NCBI RefSeq assembly: GCF_030027245.1
Contig: NZ_JASERT010000001.1
Span: 765,001 to 829,000 of the forward strand
DNA length: 64,000 bases
Reading direction: 5' to 3'
Source of the DNA: Asticcacaulis sp. EMRT-3
GTDB taxonomy: Bacteria > Pseudomonadota > Alphaproteobacteria > Caulobacterales > Caulobacteraceae
Part shown: positions 61,966-64,000 of the stretch, one piece after another
Layout: every line of letters starts with the position of its first letter
Numbering within the stretch: position 1 is the stretch's first letter
Made by a program: the position numbers and the translations under genes
The notes under the pieces: generated by a model
The model's database searches: none
What the model saw: only the letters and a program-made list of their open reading frames with translations
What the model was told of the DNA's origin: nothing

Positions 61966-63294
61966 TTAGCTTCGCGCCATCATGCGCTCATATCGGCCAT
62001 AGGCCTGATCGCTGAGGCGCACGCGCAGATGGATACGGCCCTGTTCATCATCGTGGCGGCCGGTGACGCGGCCATTCTGGTACAGAAAGGCCAATGGCTC
62101 GCCCTGATGGGCTTCGAGAACGATATCCACTTCTTCGCCCTGCGCATCGACCAGTGCGGCAATGGCCGCCAGCAGGGCCGGAACGCCCTCGCCCGTCACG
62201 GCGGACACCGCCAGCGGCTTGTTCTTCGCGCGGTCACTGGTGGCGCGTGCATAGAGGATGTCGCGCGTGTCTTCGTCGATCAGGTCGATCTTGTTCCATA
62301 CCTCGACCATGCGCGCGCGGTCGAGTTCGGGCAGGATCTGCGTCAGAACCTGTTCGACATCCTGCCTCTGGGCCTCGGTTTCGGGATTGGCGACATCGCG
62401 GACATGCAGAATCAGGTCGGCCTCGGCCACCTCTTCCAGCGTGGCGCGAAAGGCCGCCACCAGTTCGTGCGGCAGGTCGGAAATGAAGCCGACCGTATCG
62501 GACAGGATGGCGGAGCGGCCATTCGGCAGCTTCAGGCTGCGCAAGGTGGTGTCGAGCGTGGCGAACAACAGGTCTTTCGCCATGACCTCGGCGTGGGTCA
62601 GGCGGTTGAACAGGGTCGATTTACCGGCATTGGTGTAGCCGACCAGCGCCACAATCGGATAGGGCACCTTCTTGCGTGCCGATCGATGCAGGCCGCGCGT
62701 GCGGCGCACATCCTCCAGCTCGGACTTAAGCTGCTTGATCTTGTCAGCGATCATGCGACGGTCAAGCTCGATCTGGGTTTCGCCGGGGCCGCCGGTCGTA
62801 CCGGTGGCGCGCTGGCGTTCGAGGTGGGTCCAGGTGCGCACCAGACGCGATTTTTCGTATTCCAGACGCGCCAGTTCGACCTGCAACTTGCCCTCATTGG
62901 TGCGGGCACGGCGACCGAAGATTTCGAGAATCATGCCGGTGCGGTCGATGACCTTGACCTCAAGCGCCTTTTCGAGATTGCGCTGCTGGATGGGCGTCAG
63001 GGCACCATTGACGACGCAGAGCGTGGCCCCGGTATCAACGCATAAAGCCCTGATCTCTTCCACCTTGCCCTGCCCGAACAGGGTGGCCGGACTGATCTTG
63101 CGCACGCGCAAGGTTATGGCGCCCACCACCTCAAGATCGAGCGCCAAAGCCAGACCGATAGCCTCATCGAGACGTGAGTCTTCGTGCAGGCGGGCCGGTG
63201 CGGCCTCGCGGTCACGGACATAGGCGTCCATATCGGGATCGACGACGACAGCACGCACCGTTTCCGGCGCGTGGTCATGGAAGCGGTCACTCAA
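61966..63294 (-). CDS. hflX: ribosome-associated GTPase HflX
   Basis: HflX binds the ribosomal E site and splits stalled 70S ribosomes under stress. The N-terminal HflX domain includes VVNGALTPIQQRNLEKALEV and RRARTNEGKLQVELARLEY; the G domain has G1 VALVGYTNAGKSTLFN, G3 LSDTVGFI and G4 NKIDL. The linker contains the conserved GPGETQIELDRR. It has 442 residues. The start is a TTG at 63294 behind AGGGG. It follows hfq by 48 bases, a conserved pair. Confidence 0.95.
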   Translation of the reverse strand: MSDRFHDHAPETVRAVVVDPDMDAYVRDREAAPARLHEDSRLDEAIGLALALDLEVVGAITLRVRKISPATLFGQGKVEEIRALCVDTGATLCVVNGALTPIQQRNLEKALEVKVIDRTGMILEIFGRRARTNEGKLQVELARLEYEKSRLVRTWTHLERQRATGTTGGPGETQIELDRRMIADKIKQLKSELEDVRRTRGLHRSARKKVPYPIVALVGYTNAGKSTLFNRLTHAEVMAKDLLFATLDTTLRSLKLPNGRSAILSDTVGFISDLPHELVAAFRATLEEVAEADLILHVRDVANPETEAQRQDVEQVLTQILPELDRARMVEVWNKIDLIDEDTRDILYARATSDRAKNKPLAVSAVTGEGVPALLAAIAALVDAQGEEVDIVLEAHQGEPLAFLYQNGRVTGRHDDEQGRIHLRVRLSDQAYGRYERMMARS

Positions 63295-63342
63295 AACCGA
63301 TACCCCTCAAAGCCGGAGGCGGGATTTCGTCTTCCGCAAACC

Positions 63343-63591
63343 TTAATCTTCAACGTCGTCTTCTTGCTCGTAAAGCTGGACGGGCACGGCGGGCATAATC
63401 GTCGAGATCGCGTGCTTATAGACGAGCTGCGACTGGCCATCGCGGCGCAACAGCACGCAGAAATTATCGAACCAGCTCACAATCCCTTGCAGCTTGACGC
63501 CGTTGATCAGGAAGATGGTCAGAGGGGTTTTTGTTTTACGGACACTGTTCAGAAACGTGTCTTGCAGGTTTTGCTTTTTTTCGTGGGACAT
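63343..63591 (-). CDS. hfq: RNA chaperone Hfq
   Basis: Hfq is the hexameric Sm-like chaperone that pairs small RNAs with mRNAs. The Sm1 motif ([21 protein letters not shown] with [14 protein letters not shown]) and the Sm2 motif ([10 protein letters not shown]) are intact. The ATG at 63591 follows GAAGGGCCG and gives 82 residues; the frame extends to 63645 without support. The tail is short and acidic (EQEDDVED). It is the first gene of the hfq-hflX operon. Confidence 0.97.
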   Translation of the reverse strand: MSHEKKQNLQDTFLNSVRKTKTPLTIFLINGVKLQGIVSWFDNFCVLLRRDGQSQLVYKHAISTIMPAVPVQLYEQEDDVED

Positions 63592-63703
63592 TGTCGGCCC
63601 TTCTCGTTGCATTATTGGAAGGCACGATACCCTCCACACAATCACAAGTGCAACATTAGGGCATGACTTACCCCTTTTTCAACCGTGTTGCGGTAAATTT
63701 ATT

Positions 63704-64000
63704 TTACAAACCTGCGGTGCGGCGTGCCTGATCGATATAGGCTTCGCGCAGGGCGGTGGCGATCGGGCCCGGAACGCCGTCGCCGATTCTGCGGTCATCA
63801 ATAGCCACGACCGGCATGACCAGACTGGTGGCGGCGGTGATGAAGACCTCGGCGGCGGCCTTGGCCTCAGCCAGTGTGAAGGCTTCCTCGCGCACATCCA
63901 GGCCGCTTTCGCGCATCAGTGGCAGCAGGTTGAGGCGCGTCACGCCGCCTAAGATATTGGCGTTGAGCGCGCGCGTTTTGATGACGCCTTCACGGGTGAC
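63704..64000 (-). CDS. class IV aminotransferase, C-terminal part (D-alanine transaminase-like; runs off the window)
   Basis: The frame is open from the right window edge to the stop at 63704 (98 residues). VTREGVIKTRALNANILGGVTR and NLLP followed by EEAFTLAEAKAAAEVFITAATSLVMPV are the C-terminal pattern of PLP-dependent fold type IV enzymes (D-amino acid transaminases and branched-chain aminotransferases). A dat-type gene upstream of hfq is the usual order in Caulobacter and relatives, which favours D-alanine transaminase. The catalytic Lys is outside the window. Confidence 0.85.
   Translation of the reverse strand, partial: VTREGVIKTRALNANILGGVTRLNLLPLMRESGLDVREEAFTLAEAKAAAEVFITAATSLVMPVVAIDDRRIGDGVPGPIATALREAYIDQARRTAGL

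Noticed and set aside
1..64000. CRISPR arrays, rRNA operon, intact insertion sequence or integrase
   Set aside because: I looked for regularly spaced repeats, rRNA sequence and transposase or recombinase proteins and saw none. The repeats present are short hairpin elements and tRNA-derived units.

Overview
The window reads as a chromosome segment of an alphaproteobacterium of the order Caulobacterales, most likely close to Asticcacaulis or Caulobacter. The evidence is a full 14-subunit nuo operon in the alphaproteobacterial order followed by birA, coaX and rnj; a PopA-like cell-cycle regulator beside mfd; a tandem two-domain cold shock protein; an NDUFS4-type accessory subunit; the hfq-hflX pair; and GANTC sites kept inside a small repeat family. 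The genus is inference; no rRNA is present.

Layout. 1-1575 is the 5' part of an autotransporter-like surface protein on the minus strand. A tRNA-Asp follows. 2377-18141 is the complex I operon (nuoA to nuoN), carrying three extra small membrane-protein genes after nuoC, nuoD and nuoE. birA, coaX and rnj continue on the same strand. 21761-23815 is a PHA synthase on the opposite strand. 24005-27559 holds a small exported protein, glpX and recJ. 27624-29939 has tRNA-Glu, a double cold shock protein, two tRNA-Pro genes with damaged tRNA-Pro-like repeats behind them, the NDUFS4-like gene, a tandem pair of small repeats and tRNA-Arg. 29949-32218 is sulfurtransferase plus photolyase; 32291-35117 is an envelope cluster (glycosyltransferase, lipid A-type acyltransferase, DUF3089 protein). 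35227-42922 is recG, sdhE, mfd, popA and a TusA-like gene. 42968-48567 has an exported protein, a LysR-pirin divergent pair, a GH5 mannanase and a methyltransferase. 48577-52695 is a minus-strand housekeeping operon (rlpA, tmk, holB, tatD, MBL hydrolase).

52696-55513 is the accessory part. Two broken tandem copies of a tRNA-Ser gene, each interrupted in the anticodon loop by the same module of about 53 bases, precede the intact tRNA-Ser. A two-gene cassette of unknown function comes next, then a run of six hairpins that looks more like structured RNA than protein. From 55514 there are a MarR/DUF1398 pair, an MFS symporter, mazG, a DUF6438 protein, an HxlR regulator, an EmrB-type efflux pump with its MarR regulator, hflX, hfq and the C-terminal end of a class IV aminotransferase.

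The most unusual signals are (i) a family of two-hairpin elements of 103-115 bp with TAGAGC/GCTCTA ends, five copies, whose ends form the stop codons of five flanking genes and whose second hairpin loop always keeps a GANTC site; (ii) the module of about 53 bp that splits tRNA-Ser and tRNA-Pro remnants at loop positions; (iii) the two-gene cassette behind tRNA-Ser; and (iv) the hairpin array next to it.
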